A DNA stretch of 51,868 nucleotides from Candidatus Allofournierella merdigallinarum (GTDB lineage Bacteria; Bacillota; Clostridia; Oscillospirales; Ruminococcaceae): positions 1 through 51,868 of the forward strand of contig DXAC01000086.1 in NCBI GenBank assembly GCA_019117205.1, in the 5' to 3' direction. Positions 25,343 to 33,008 of this stretch are shown here, piece after piece. The stretch's first letter is position 1; every line of letters begins with the position of its first letter. The translations under genes were made by a program, and so were the position numbers. The notes beneath the pieces were generated by a model. It saw nothing but the letters and a program-made list of their open reading frames with translations, ran no database searches and was not told the origin of the DNA.

Positions 25343-25385
25343 AAAACAAATAGTATCAAAAACCAACAGAAAGGAGCCTTGCACT

Positions 25386-25904
25386 ATGAAACAGGGCTTT
25401 CAAAACAGCGAACAGGCGGCCCAGATGCTCCGGTTCCACTGCCCCCGGTGGGAGCAGCTGCCCGGCATCGCGCTGTACATGGACCAGGTCACCGGCTACT
25501 TGAACGAGGTCTTTGCGCCGCTGTGCCCGCCGGGGGAGGAAAAGACCCTGACCAAGGCCATGGTGAACAACTATGTGAAGCTGCGGGTGATGGAGCCGCC
25601 GGTGAGCAAGAAATACGGCCGCACCCACGTGGCCCAGCTGCTGGTGATCTGCGCCCTGAAGCAGGTGTTCAGCATCCCGGAGGTGGCCAGGATGATTCGG
25701 ATGCAGGCCCAGGAGTGCGAGCTGCAGCGGGCCTACGACTTCTTCTGCGACCAGCTGGAGGCGGCGCTGGAGCAGGCGGCCACCGGCCAGCCGCCCATCC
25801 CGGTGGCGGCGGACGACGCCCAGCTGGTGGCCCACGCCACCCGGGCGGTCGCCAGCAAGATCTACCTGCAAAAGCGGCTGGAATTCGAGGACGAGCCGGT
25901 GTGA
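25386..25904 (+). CDS. DUF1836 domain-containing protein (MerR-like helix-turn-helix)
   Basis: Product of 172 residues. The DUF1836 core is visible: TLTKAMVNNYVKLRVMEPPVSKKYGRTHVAQLLVI, a winged-helix-like DNA-binding region, followed by a helical domain. The family is widespread in Firmicutes and presumed to be regulatory; no target is known to me. ATG 25386 follows AAAGGAGCC. It is divergent from the CLC gene and could regulate it, but nothing in the sequence shows this. Confidence 0.85.
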   Translation: MKQGFQNSEQAAQMLRFHCPRWEQLPGIALYMDQVTGYLNEVFAPLCPPGEEKTLTKAMVNNYVKLRVMEPPVSKKYGRTHVAQLLVICALKQVFSIPEVARMIRMQAQECELQRAYDFFCDQLEAALEQAATGQPPIPVAADDAQLVAHATRAVASKIYLQKRLEFEDEPV

Positions 25905-25925
25905 GGCCCGCCGCGAAAAAACAAA

Positions 25926-25965
25926 AGAACGCCCCCGACGCGTTTTTTCGCGTCGGGGGCGTTTT
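25926..25965. terminator. Intrinsic terminator between DUF1836 and ECF S-component genes
   Basis: AACGCCCCCGACGCG pairs perfectly with CGCGTCGGGGGCGTT around T6, followed by TTT on the plus strand and, less well, T-rich sequence on the minus strand. Likely used from both sides. Confidence 0.85.
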
Positions 25966-25977
25966 GGGTGTGTGGGG

Positions 25978-26475
25978 TCACAGGCCGGCCCGTTTCCGAA
26001 TGGCGGAAAAGCCGGCCCGCAGGGGGCGGTAGAGCGCCAGCGCCACCACAAAGTTGCCGCCGCCGTGGAGCAGGTCAAAGGGGATGCCGGTGATCCACCA
26101 GGCCACGCCGGCGGCGGGGCCGTTCATGGCGGCGTAGCTCACCGCGTACAGCGCCCCGTAGCACAGGCCAAAGGCGCCGCTGACCACCGCCCACAAAAGG
26201 GCGTGGTCCCACCGGCGCAGCAGCCGGGCGGCGGCCACCAGCGGCAGCCAGATATACAGCTGGCCCAGCCACCACAGCCCGAAGCCGTTCATCAGCCCGT
26301 ACAAAAACACATAGGTGTACAGGGCGGGCAGCGCCAGGCCCGGCCATTCCAGTGTGTACAGGATCAACAAAAGGCTCACCAGCTCGATGTTGGGCAGGCC
26401 GTCCAGGGCGAACTTGCTCACCATGAGCAGGGCGGCCAGCAGCGCGGCGGTGACAATGCGGCGGGTGGCACTCAT
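25978..26475 (-). CDS. ECF transporter S component, probably for cobalamin or a precursor
   Basis: Hydrophobic protein of 165 residues with five to six transmembrane segments, typical of substrate-binding (S) subunits of energy-coupling factor transporters. The segment LPNIELVSLLLILYTL resembles the conserved first helices of these proteins. It starts 1 base after the DUF4430 stop codon and is therefore translationally coupled. The cobalamin riboswitch upstream makes a corrinoid the likely substrate. The shared EcfA/EcfA'/EcfT module is not in the window and must be encoded elsewhere. Confidence 0.85.
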   Translation of the reverse strand: MSATRRIVTAALLAALLMVSKFALDGLPNIELVSLLLILYTLEWPGLALPALYTYVFLYGLMNGFGLWWLGQLYIWLPLVAAARLLRRWDHALLWAVVSGAFGLCYGALYAVSYAAMNGPAAGVAWWITGIPFDLLHGGGNFVVALALYRPLRAGFSAIRKRAGL

Positions 26476-26476
26476 C

Positions 26477-26878
26477 TCAGTAGCCCACGGTCAGGGTGGC
26501 TTCAAACTGGTCCCCGTCGGCGATGGGGGTGGAGTCCACGCCGGTCATCAGCGTCTCGCCCCCCTTGGTGAAGCACCACCACTCCTGGTTGGCGTCGTCG
26601 GCGGCCACGCCGTTCACCGCGGTGACGAACAGACCGTACTCCGACTCCTCGCCGGTGATGAGGCCCTCCTGCTCCAGCGCGCCCCGCAGGAACTCCGCGT
26701 CGGTGGAAATGGTGAAATCGTCCCGGGTCTGGTCGGCGTAGATCACCGCAAAGGTGATCTCTTTCTGGCCGGCGTCCGCCGCCTTGGGGCCAAAGGCCAG
26801 CCAGCAGCCCACCATCACCGCCGCCAAAACGACCAGGGCGGCCAGGCCGATGAGAAGTTTTTTGTTCTGTGCTTTCAT
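26477..26878 (-). CDS. DUF4430 domain lipoprotein (transcobalamin-like domain)
   Basis: Product of 133 residues. A hydrophobic N-terminal segment ends in V-M-V-G-C (Cys25), an acceptable lipobox, so it is probably a surface lipoprotein. Residues 40-133 form the DUF4430 domain (GEESEYGLFVTAVNGV, NQEWWCFTKGG), related to the C-terminal domain of transcobalamin/intrinsic factor. With the adjacent ECF S component and the riboswitch it probably captures corrinoids at the cell surface. ATG 26878 follows AAAGGAG. Confidence 0.85.
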   Translation of the reverse strand: MKAQNKKLLIGLAALVVLAAVMVGCWLAFGPKAADAGQKEITFAVIYADQTRDDFTISTDAEFLRGALEQEGLITGEESEYGLFVTAVNGVAADDANQEWWCFTKGGETLMTGVDSTPIADGDQFEATLTVGY

Positions 26879-26952
26879 GGGTCTTAACTCCTTTGTTTGA
26901 AATGGATCGGGAAGCGCACCGGCCCCCGGAAAAGCCCACCGGCGCACGGGAC

Positions 26953-26982
26953 AAAAAAACGCCCCTCCCGCAGGGGAGGGGC
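26953..26982 (-). terminator. Riboswitch expression-platform terminator
   Basis: On the minus strand GCCCCTCCC pairs with GGGAGGGGC and is followed by seven T, between the aptamer and the first gene. Cobalamin binding would favour this terminator and shut off the operon. Confidence 0.85.
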
Positions 26983-27107
26983 GAGGGGCGCAAAATGGCA
27001 AACGCGGCCCGGGCATGGCGCTGCCCGAAGCCGGTATCCGCCGGCCGCGCTTAAATCCGTTCGCGGCTGTGCGTTCCCGCCGGGGCCCGCCCCGACAGTG
27101 TGCGCGC

Positions 27108-27280
27108 ACAGGGCAGGTCTTCCGGCTTCGGCGTCATCGCCTGCCGGCCCGCCTTCCCGCCCCGAAAGGGCAGTGGCGTCGATGGGCCGGGGCTGGTGCC
27201 GTTACGGCGGCGGTCCCGCACAGGAATTTCACCTGTTTGTCTATTCTCCCGGCGGCTGGCCGGGCACCCTGTGGTGGTTT
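27108..27280 (-). ncRNA. Cobalamin riboswitch
   Basis: The minus strand shows the aptamer landmarks in order: GGTGCC near the 5' end, GGTGAAATTCC, the GCGGGACCGCCGCCGTAA core strand, CCACTG, GGGAAGG, and GACGCCGAAGCCGGAAGACC ending in CTGCC. ACAGG and CCTGT can close the outer helix. It stands about 230 bases before the DUF4430/ECF-S operon with an intrinsic terminator in between, so it acts by transcription attenuation. Confidence 0.95.
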
Positions 27281-27286
27281 AAGGGC

Positions 27287-27316
27287 ATTATACCACAGCG
27301 GCGCGGCAAAAGGCAA
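27287..27316 (-). promoter_or_regulatory. Promoter of the cobalamin-riboswitch operon
   Basis: Minus-strand TTGCCT (27316-27311), 18-base spacer, TATAAT (27292-27287) with TGG before it (extended -10). It starts transcription directly before the aptamer, 8 bases after the glmM stop codon. Confidence 0.8.
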
Positions 27317-27323
27317 GGGGCGC

Positions 27324-28670
27324 TCAGGCCAGCTCGTCCCGCACCAGCTCCGCCAGCTCCAGGGCGATGGCGCGGATCTCCTCCTCATCCTGGCCCTCCA
27401 CCATCACCCGGATCAGCGGCTCGGTGCCGCTGACCCGCACCAGCACCCGGCCGTCGTCGCCCAGCTGCTCTTTCTTGTCCCGGATAGCGGCCTTGATGGC
27501 GTCGTTGTTGTAGAACTCCAGCTTGCCGGCGGCGCTCACCTTGACGTTCTCCATCACCTGGGGCAGGCGGGTCATCACCTTTGCCAGCTCGGACAGGGGC
27601 TTTTCGCAGCGCTTGAGCAGGCAGAGCAGCTGCAAGGCGGTGAGCTGGCCGTCGCCGGTGGTGGCGTAGTCCCGGAAGATGATGTGGCCGCTCTGCTCGC
27701 CGCCCAGGGTGTAGCCCTCCTGCTCCATCTCCTCCAGCACATACCGGTCGCCCACCTTGGTGGCGGCAAAGTGCATCCCGTTTTGCTCGCAGAAGCGGGC
27801 GAAGCCCAGGTTGGTGAGCACGGTGCCCACGATGGTGCTCCGGCGCAGCTTGCCCCGCTCCCGCATGTCCAGCCCGCAGATGGCCATGATGAAGTCGCCG
27901 TCCACCACCTCGCCCGTTTCGTCCACGAACAGGCACCGGTCGGCGTCGCCGTCAAAGGCCACCCCCGCCACCGCCCCCGGCGTGGCGCGCACCGCCTCGC
28001 ACAGGGCTTCCAGGTGGGTGGAGCCGCAGTTCTCGTTGATGTTCACCCCGTCCGGCGCGGCGGAGAGGATGGTGACGTCCGCCCCCAGCTGGCGGAACAG
28101 CTCGCCGGCGGTGGCCGAGGCGGAGCCGTTGGCGCAGTCCACCACGATCTTCATGCCTTCCAGCGAGGTGGGGATGGTGCTTTTCAGGTGCTCCACATAG
28201 TCCCGCACGGCGGTGGCCGAGTGGCTGATCTGGCCCAGGCCGTCGCCGGTGGCCAGGGCGAAGCCCCCCCGCTCGATCAAAGTCTCGATCTGGTCCTCCA
28301 GCTCGTCCGGCAGCTTGAAGCCCTCGCCGCCGAAGATCTTGATGCCGTTAAAGGGATAGGGGTTGTGGCTGGCGCTGATCATCACGCCCGCGTCCGCCTT
28401 GTACTTCATCACCAGGTAGGCCACGGCGGGGGTGGGCACCACCCCCAGGTCGATCACGTCCGCCCCCACGCTGCACAGCCCTGCGGCCAGCGCCGCGCCC
28501 AGCATGTCGCTGGAGATGCGGGTATCCTTGCCCAGCACCACCAGCGGGCGGCGCCGCCGCCCGTAGGTGAGCACGGTGGCCGCCGCGCGGCCGATGTTCA
28601 TGGCGAGCTCACAGGTCATGTCCTCGCCGGCGATGCCACGCACCCCGTCGGTACCGAATAATCTGCCCAT
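27324..28670 (-). CDS. glmM: Phosphoglucosamine mutase
   Basis: Interconverts glucosamine 6-phosphate and glucosamine 1-phosphate for UDP-GlcNAc and peptidoglycan synthesis. The 448-residue product has family length. The phosphoserine loop is ISASHNPYPFNGIK (Ser101), the Mg site is DGDADR, and the sugar-binding loop is GGEQSGHII; the C-terminal phosphate loop RVSGTEPLIRVMVE is intact. ATG 28670 is chosen with AAAGGAG 9 bases upstream. It follows the hexapeptide-repeat gene by 23 bases, so they share a transcript. Confidence 0.96.
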   Translation of the reverse strand: MGRLFGTDGVRGIAGEDMTCELAMNIGRAAATVLTYGRRRRPLVVLGKDTRISSDMLGAALAAGLCSVGADVIDLGVVPTPAVAYLVMKYKADAGVMISASHNPYPFNGIKIFGGEGFKLPDELEDQIETLIERGGFALATGDGLGQISHSATAVRDYVEHLKSTIPTSLEGMKIVVDCANGSASATAGELFRQLGADVTILSAAPDGVNINENCGSTHLEALCEAVRATPGAVAGVAFDGDADRCLFVDETGEVVDGDFIMAICGLDMRERGKLRRSTIVGTVLTNLGFARFCEQNGMHFAATKVGDRYVLEEMEQEGYTLGGEQSGHIIFRDYATTGDGQLTALQLLCLLKRCEKPLSELAKVMTRLPQVMENVKVSAAGKLEFYNNDAIKAAIRDKKEQLGDDGRVLVRVSGTEPLIRVMVEGQDEEEIRAIALELAELVRDELA

Positions 28671-28693
28671 CTGCAAAAACTCCTTTCAGCGGG

Positions 28694-29359
28694 TCATACC
28701 CGTTTGGCCAGTTTGCCCGGCCCCTTGTAGATGTGTCCGGCGGGCACGGTGCCCCGCACGCAGCTGGTGGGATACACCTGGCAGCCCCGACCCAGCACGG
28801 ACCCGGGGCAGAGCACGCTGTTGCAGCCCACCTCGGCCCCGTCGCCCACCAGCGCCCCCAGCTTTTTGCGGCCGGTGGGGATCTGCTCTTCGCCGTTTTT
28901 CACCACCACCAGGCTCTTGTCGCTTTTCAGGTTGCTGGTCACCGCGCCGGCACCCAGATGGGCCTTGACGCCCAGAATGGAGTCGCCGATGTAGTTGAAG
29001 TGGGGCGCCTGGGCCCCGTCGAACAAGATGCAGTTTTTCAGCTCCACGCTGTTGCCCACCACGGCGCCCGCCCCCACCAGGGCGCTGCCCCGGATAAAGG
29101 CGCAGTGACGCACCTCGGCCCCCGGGCCGATGATGCAGGGCGCGCCCAGAAAGGCGGTGGGGGCCACCTGGGCGGTCTTGGCCACCCACACCCCCGGCCG
29201 GGGCTGGTCGTACTCGCCGGCGGGCAGGTTCTCGCCCAGCTGCAAAATAAAGTCTTTCAACCCGTCCAGCACCTGCCAGGGCCATTCCTTGCCCTCGAAC
29301 AGGGGGGCGGCCAGGGTGTGGGAGAGGTCGAACAGGTCTTCGGTGCGGCAAAAAGTCAT
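28694..29359 (-). CDS. Left-handed beta-helix (hexapeptide-repeat) sugar-nucleotide transferase-like protein
   Basis: Product of 221 residues. After an N-terminal helical region (residues 1-70) it consists of hexapeptide repeats (VAPTAFLGAPCIIGPGAEVR onward) forming a parallel beta-helix like the acetyltransferase half of GlmU. HFNYIGDSILG resembles the GlmU active-site loop around N-Y-V-G-D. It has no uridylyltransferase domain. Upstream of glmM, it may supply the glucosamine-1-phosphate acetylation step, or a related acylation. ATG 29359 follows GGAAGGGAGC. Confidence 0.75.
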   Translation of the reverse strand: MTFCRTEDLFDLSHTLAAPLFEGKEWPWQVLDGLKDFILQLGENLPAGEYDQPRPGVWVAKTAQVAPTAFLGAPCIIGPGAEVRHCAFIRGSALVGAGAVVGNSVELKNCILFDGAQAPHFNYIGDSILGVKAHLGAGAVTSNLKSDKSLVVVKNGEEQIPTGRKKLGALVGDGAEVGCNSVLCPGSVLGRGCQVYPTSCVRGTVPAGHIYKGPGKLAKRV

Positions 29360-29394
29360 AGCGCACGCTCCCTTCCAAAGTTTCACTATCCCTT

Positions 29395-29423
29395 ATTATA
29401 TGAAAGGACGGGAAAAAGTACAA
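29395..29423 (-). promoter_or_regulatory. Promoter of the hexapeptide-repeat/glmM operon
   Basis: Minus-strand TATAAT (29400-29395) with TTGTAC (29423-29418) at 17 bases, about 36 bases before the start codon. The remaining A/T-richer spacer to 29565 shows no gene and no clear hairpin; a T-tract follows the MATE stop codon. Confidence 0.65.
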
Positions 29424-29565
29424 CCCGAAAATACAAAATTTGCGGACGAAATGGCAAAATTAGAGCATTACACGAAATTTTGGCGAAAAAACGGGGGTAG
29501 AATTGTTGCATTTTCCGGCGGAACTTGCACGAACGTCCGCCCTGTCAAGAGCAAAAAAAGCGGGG

Positions 29566-30930
29566 TCACGGCGTTTTTTTCGGCCTGAGGCCCACCACAT
29601 GGCGGATGCGGCGCCAGTAGACGGCGGCGGACACCACCGGGGCCACGAAGTCGGAGATGGGCTCGGCGGCAAAGGCGGCCATGGCCCCGAAGCCGGCGGG
29701 CAGCAGAAACAGCGGAATGAAGTAGATGGCCTTGCGGAAAAAGGAGAGGGGCAGGGAATACTGCATCATGCCCATGCCGGTGAAGCCGTCCACGATGGTG
29801 TACTGCACCGCCAGCGGCACGATGCCCAGGGTGCAGATGCGGATGGCCTGCACCGCCAGCGGGGCCACCTGGCTGTCCCGGGTGAAGATGGCCACAAAGG
29901 GGCCGGGGGCCGCCTGGCCCAGCAGGAACAAAAGGGCGGTGTAGCCGATGCCCAGCAGCAGGATGGTCTTCTGGGCCTGGAGGATGCGCCGGGGCTGGCC
30001 CGCGCCGTAGTTGTAGCCCAGAATGGCCCCGGTGCCGCCGGTGATGCCGCCCAGTGGCATGGTGACCACCAGCATGAAGCTCTGGGCGATGGTGGCCGCC
30101 GCCACCAGATGGTCGCCCTGGGCCGTGCCGCCGTATTTTTGCAGCAGGGCGTTGAGGGCAATGATCATCAGGTTGTCAAAGGCGATGATGACAAAGGGGG
30201 TGAAGCCGGTGGCCAGCACCCGGCCCATCACCCGCGGGTCGTAGCCGCCAAAGGAGATGGGCACCGGGGGCGTGGGCCCGAACAGAAAGGCCAGCACGAA
30301 GACGCAGCTCACCAGCTGGCTGAGCACGGTGGCCAGGGCGGCCCCCGCCACCCCCAGGTCCAGCAAAAAGATGAACACCGGGTCCAGCAGGATGTTGGTC
30401 ACCGCCCCCAGCAGCACCGAGAACATCCCCTTTTTGGCGTAGCCCTGGCAGATGATGAACTGGTTCATGCCGGTGGCCAGCAGGGCGAACGGGGTGCCCG
30501 CCAGGTACACGGTGTAATAGCTTTGGGCATAGGGCAGGCTGGCTCCGCTGGCCCCGAAGAGCAGCAGCGCCTCCCGGCGGGTGAGATAGGCCAGGGCCAT
30601 CAGCCCGGCGGCCAGGGCGCACAGCAGCAGAAAGCAGTTGGCCAGGATGCGCCGGGCGGCGGGCAGGTCGCCCGCGCCCATCCGCACGCTCATCAGCGGC
30701 GAGCCGCCCACCCCCACCAGAAAGGCCGCCGCGCCGATCATGGTCACGATGGGGCCGCACACCCCCGCCCCCGCCAGGGCCAGCTCGCCCACGCCGGGGA
30801 TGTTGCCGATGTACATCCGGTCCACCACGCTGTACAAAACGCTGACGAACTGGGCCAGCATACTGGGCAGGGCGATCCGCAGCACCAGCCGCCGGATGGG
30901 GTCGCGCCCCAGGTCATTTTCCACTCTCAC
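29566..30930 (-). CDS. MATE family efflux transporter
   Basis: Twelve-helix antiporter of 454 residues of the multidrug and toxic compound extrusion family (NorM/DinF-like), exporting drugs or metabolites against Na+ or H+. The N-terminal DPIRRLVLRIALPSMLAQFV and the two homologous halves with VGGSPLMSVRMGAG and GGITGGTGAILGYNYGAG are typical. A GTG at 30930 has AAGGCGGT about 6 bases upstream; a longer reading from GTG 30939 touches the ribosome site and is less likely. It follows yitT after about 36 bases, so the two are cotranscribed. Confidence 0.92.
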   Translation of the reverse strand: MRVENDLGRDPIRRLVLRIALPSMLAQFVSVLYSVVDRMYIGNIPGVGELALAGAGVCGPIVTMIGAAAFLVGVGGSPLMSVRMGAGDLPAARRILANCFLLLCALAAGLMALAYLTRREALLLFGASGASLPYAQSYYTVYLAGTPFALLATGMNQFIICQGYAKKGMFSVLLGAVTNILLDPVFIFLLDLGVAGAALATVLSQLVSCVFVLAFLFGPTPPVPISFGGYDPRVMGRVLATGFTPFVIIAFDNLMIIALNALLQKYGGTAQGDHLVAAATIAQSFMLVVTMPLGGITGGTGAILGYNYGAGQPRRILQAQKTILLLGIGYTALLFLLGQAAPGPFVAIFTRDSQVAPLAVQAIRICTLGIVPLAVQYTIVDGFTGMGMMQYSLPLSFFRKAIYFIPLFLLPAGFGAMAAFAAEPISDFVAPVVSAAVYWRRIRHVVGLRPKKTP

Positions 30931-30966
30931 GCGTAACACCGCCTTGCAAGAGGCATACAGGGCCTC

Positions 30967-31833
30967 TTATTTATAGATCTTTTGCAGGGTGAAGCCCCGG
31001 CCGTGGACCTCGCTCACCGCGCTGATCACGATAAAGGCCTGGGGGTCGGTCTCCAGCACCAGATGGTTGAGCCGGGCCAGCTCCCGGTTGGTGACCACCG
31101 TGAGCAGCATGTCCCGCTCGGCGCGGGCGTAGCCGGTCTGGGCGTGGAGCACGGTGCAGCCCCGGTCCAGCACCCGCAGGATGATGCGGCGGATCTCCTC
31201 GTTCTTCTCGCTGAGGATCTTCACCTGGATCTTGGCGTGGCCCAGCACCGCCACCTTTTCCAGGATGACGGTGTACAGCAGCACCAGCAGGATGCCGTAG
31301 AGCACCTGTTCCTTGTCGGCGAATACCATCTGGGCGATGAGGATGGCGAAGTCCAGCAGGTACATCACCGCCCCCACCGGCAGGCCGAAGTACTTGTTCA
31401 GCACGATGGGGGGGATGTCCATGCCACCGCTGGACGCCCCCGCGCCGATGACCAGCCCGATGGCCGCCCCGATGAGCACCCCGGCGAAGAGGGTGGCCAG
31501 CATGGGGTCGCGGGTGAAGTCGCCAATGCCCGGGATGCGGCCGAACAGGTCCAGGAAGAGGGGATAGCAGAAGGTGGACAGGGCGGTGTTGAAGGCGAAC
31601 CACCGGCCCATGGCCAGCGCCCCCACCGCGAACATGATGATGTTGGACACCAGCACGAACCCGGCCACCGGCACGTCGAACCAGTAGCGGGCAGCCAGGG
31701 CAAGGCCGGTGGTGCCGCCGGTGATCAGGCCGCAGGGCAGCACGAACATATCCACCGCCACCGCGTACAGGGCATTGCCCGCCAGCACCAGCAGCAGATT
31801 TTTCGCCCGGGTGGGCAGAAAGGGCCCTTTCAT
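30967..31833 (-). CDS. YitT family membrane protein (DUF161/DUF2179)
   Basis: Product of 288 residues: five to six transmembrane helices (residues 10-185, with GLITGGTTGLALA and GAGASSGGMDIPPIVLNKY, the family signatures) and a soluble C-terminal DUF2179 domain (GRGFTLQKIYK end). The function of the family is unknown; transport has been suggested. ATG 31833 is preceded by AAAGGGGG and overlaps the stop codon of a short leader reading frame as ATGA. Its leader contains an intrinsic terminator. Confidence 0.92.
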   Translation of the reverse strand: MKGPFLPTRAKNLLLVLAGNALYAVAVDMFVLPCGLITGGTTGLALAARYWFDVPVAGFVLVSNIIMFAVGALAMGRWFAFNTALSTFCYPLFLDLFGRIPGIGDFTRDPMLATLFAGVLIGAAIGLVIGAGASSGGMDIPPIVLNKYFGLPVGAVMYLLDFAILIAQMVFADKEQVLYGILLVLLYTVILEKVAVLGHAKIQVKILSEKNEEIRRIILRVLDRGCTVLHAQTGYARAERDMLLTVVTNRELARLNHLVLETDPQAFIVISAVSEVHGRGFTLQKIYK

Positions 31834-31943
31834 GCCGCAGGCCCCCTTTCCCGGCACTGCAAAACAGTGCCATGATAAAGTAAAAAGCGGCAGGCCTTAC
31901 GCCCGCCGCTGAAAAGGATCGTAGCTTGTGTGAACGCGCTCAT
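31830..31943 (-). CDS. Possible 37-residue leader peptide of yitT
   Basis: An open frame from ATG 31943 (with AGGCGGTG upstream) encodes 37 residues starting M-S-A-F-T-Q-A-T-I. It spans a terminator hairpin and ends at TGA overlapping the yitT ATG. Position right after the predicted transcription start and the ATGA overlap suggest translational coupling or attenuation control. The composition is not biased to any amino acid. It may also be chance. Confidence 0.4.
   Translation of the reverse strand: MSAFTQATILFSGGRKACRFLLYHGTVLQCRERGPAA
31882..31910 (-). terminator. Intrinsic terminator in the yitT leader
   Basis: Minus-strand AGCGGCGGGC pairs with GCCTGCCGCT (one G-T) around GTAAG, followed by TTTTT. 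A second hairpin, GGCACTG/CAGTGCC (31853-31871), lies between it and the yitT ribosome site. Confidence 0.75.
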
Positions 31944-31974
31944 GTAAAACACCGCCTGTTTTTTGCATATCCCC

Positions 31975-32003
31975 AGTATTGCACAGCGGGCGGGGGATTG
32001 CAA
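31975..32003 (-). promoter_or_regulatory. yitT-MATE promoter
   Basis: Minus-strand TTGCAA (32003-31998), 17-base spacer, AATACT (31980-31975) preceded by TGC (extended -10). It would start transcription about 25 bases before the leader ATG. Confidence 0.6.
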
Positions 32004-32011
32004 GCCCCGGC

Positions 32012-32063
32012 AAAAAAAGTTCGGCGTTTTGTCCCCTTTTTCCGGGGGACGAAACGCCGAACT
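32012..32063 (-). terminator. Terminator of the DUF4358-DHHW operon
   Basis: On the minus strand AGTTCGGCGTTTCGTCCCC pairs (one G-T) with GGGGACAAAACGCCGAACT around an 8-base loop, followed by seven T. Confidence 0.92.
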
Positions 32064-32084
32064 GAACAAATCGCACAGGCGGGA

Positions 32085-33005
32085 TCACCGCAGCATGGCG
32101 CTTTGGTCCACCACAAAGGTGCTGTACAAGAACAGCACGTCCTGGTCTGTGAACTCCACATACTGGGGCACCAGGCCGCTGGCCATATACCGGATGTCCA
32201 CCAGGGTGATGGTGCGGTAGTGCTCCAGCAAAAGGGGCGCAAGGCTGCTGGCGTAGGAGTCCCGGAAGATCACCAGCGCCCGGTCGGTGTCGGCCAGGGG
32301 GCTGGTCACGGTGACAAGGGGGGTGGCCCCGCTCAAAAACACATCGTAGGGCACGTCCGAGTCCAGGCGCTCCAGGTCGTAGACGGCGGTGGCGTCCGGA
32401 TACTGGTAGTTGTCCGCCGCCGCGGCCACGGTGGCCTCGCTCACCAGCCAGGTCAGCGTCTCCGGCTGGTCGGCCCCGTACTTGCCGTAGGCGCCGATGA
32501 AGCCCTGCCGCTCCATGGGGTCAAAGGCGGAGAGATCCGCCGAAAAGCCCAGGGCGGCGCCCAGCGCGTCCACCACCCCGCCCAGACGCTCCTGCCGCCA
32601 GTGGCTGTCGGTGAAGTAGTAGTCCTCCAGGGAAAGGGCCCCGGTCAGGTCGATCTTTTCGATGCCGCTGCCCGCCAGGCCCTCGTCCGCCGCGGCGAAC
32701 AGGGTCTGGTAGTCGGTGGCCGTCTCGCCCGGCAGATAGAAGCCCTTGTCCGGCACGATGGCGTAAAAGGCCCGGTTGCCGTCGGTGAGCAGGTCCGTCT
32801 TGAGGGTTTTTAGCTTTTCGGCAAAGCGGGCGGCGCTTTCCAGGTCGGCCTCGCCCAGATCTTCGGCCCAGTGGCCGCCCGCGGTGTAGACCTTGTCGCC
32901 CTCCTGCGGTTCGCCCTTGGCAAACAGCCCCGCCATCGCCAGCGCCGCCACAACGGCAGCCGCGAGGCAAAGCCCCGCAGCTGCGATCACAAGCTTGCGC
33001 TTCAC
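32085..33005 (-). CDS. DHHW family (SGNH-hydrolase/AlgX-like) exported protein
   Basis: Product of 306 residues with one N-terminal membrane/signal segment (residues 5-27). It has the two catalytic landmarks of the DHHW/AlgX/DltD-like SGNH group: YYFTDSHWR (here D-S-H-W) and VIFRDSYASSL with the nucleophile Ser. Such proteins usually partner a membrane-bound O-acyltransferase (MBOAT) in acylating wall polymers; no MBOAT gene is present here. GTG 33005 starts 3 bases after the DUF4358 stop, implying coupling. Confidence 0.82.
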   Translation of the reverse strand: MKRKLVIAAAGLCLAAAVVAALAMAGLFAKGEPQEGDKVYTAGGHWAEDLGEADLESAARFAEKLKTLKTDLLTDGNRAFYAIVPDKGFYLPGETATDYQTLFAAADEGLAGSGIEKIDLTGALSLEDYYFTDSHWRQERLGGVVDALGAALGFSADLSAFDPMERQGFIGAYGKYGADQPETLTWLVSEATVAAAADNYQYPDATAVYDLERLDSDVPYDVFLSGATPLVTVTSPLADTDRALVIFRDSYASSLAPLLLEHYRTITLVDIRYMASGLVPQYVEFTDQDVLFLYSTFVVDQSAMLR

Positions 33006-33008
33006 GGC

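Noticed and set aside
25241-25385. Fluoride riboswitch upstream of the CLC gene
   Set aside because: The leader is short and lacks the conserved crcB-motif sequences.
29544-29549. Minus-strand TTGACA after the MATE gene
   Set aside because: No -10 element at a usable distance and no gene start downstream on that strand before other genes.
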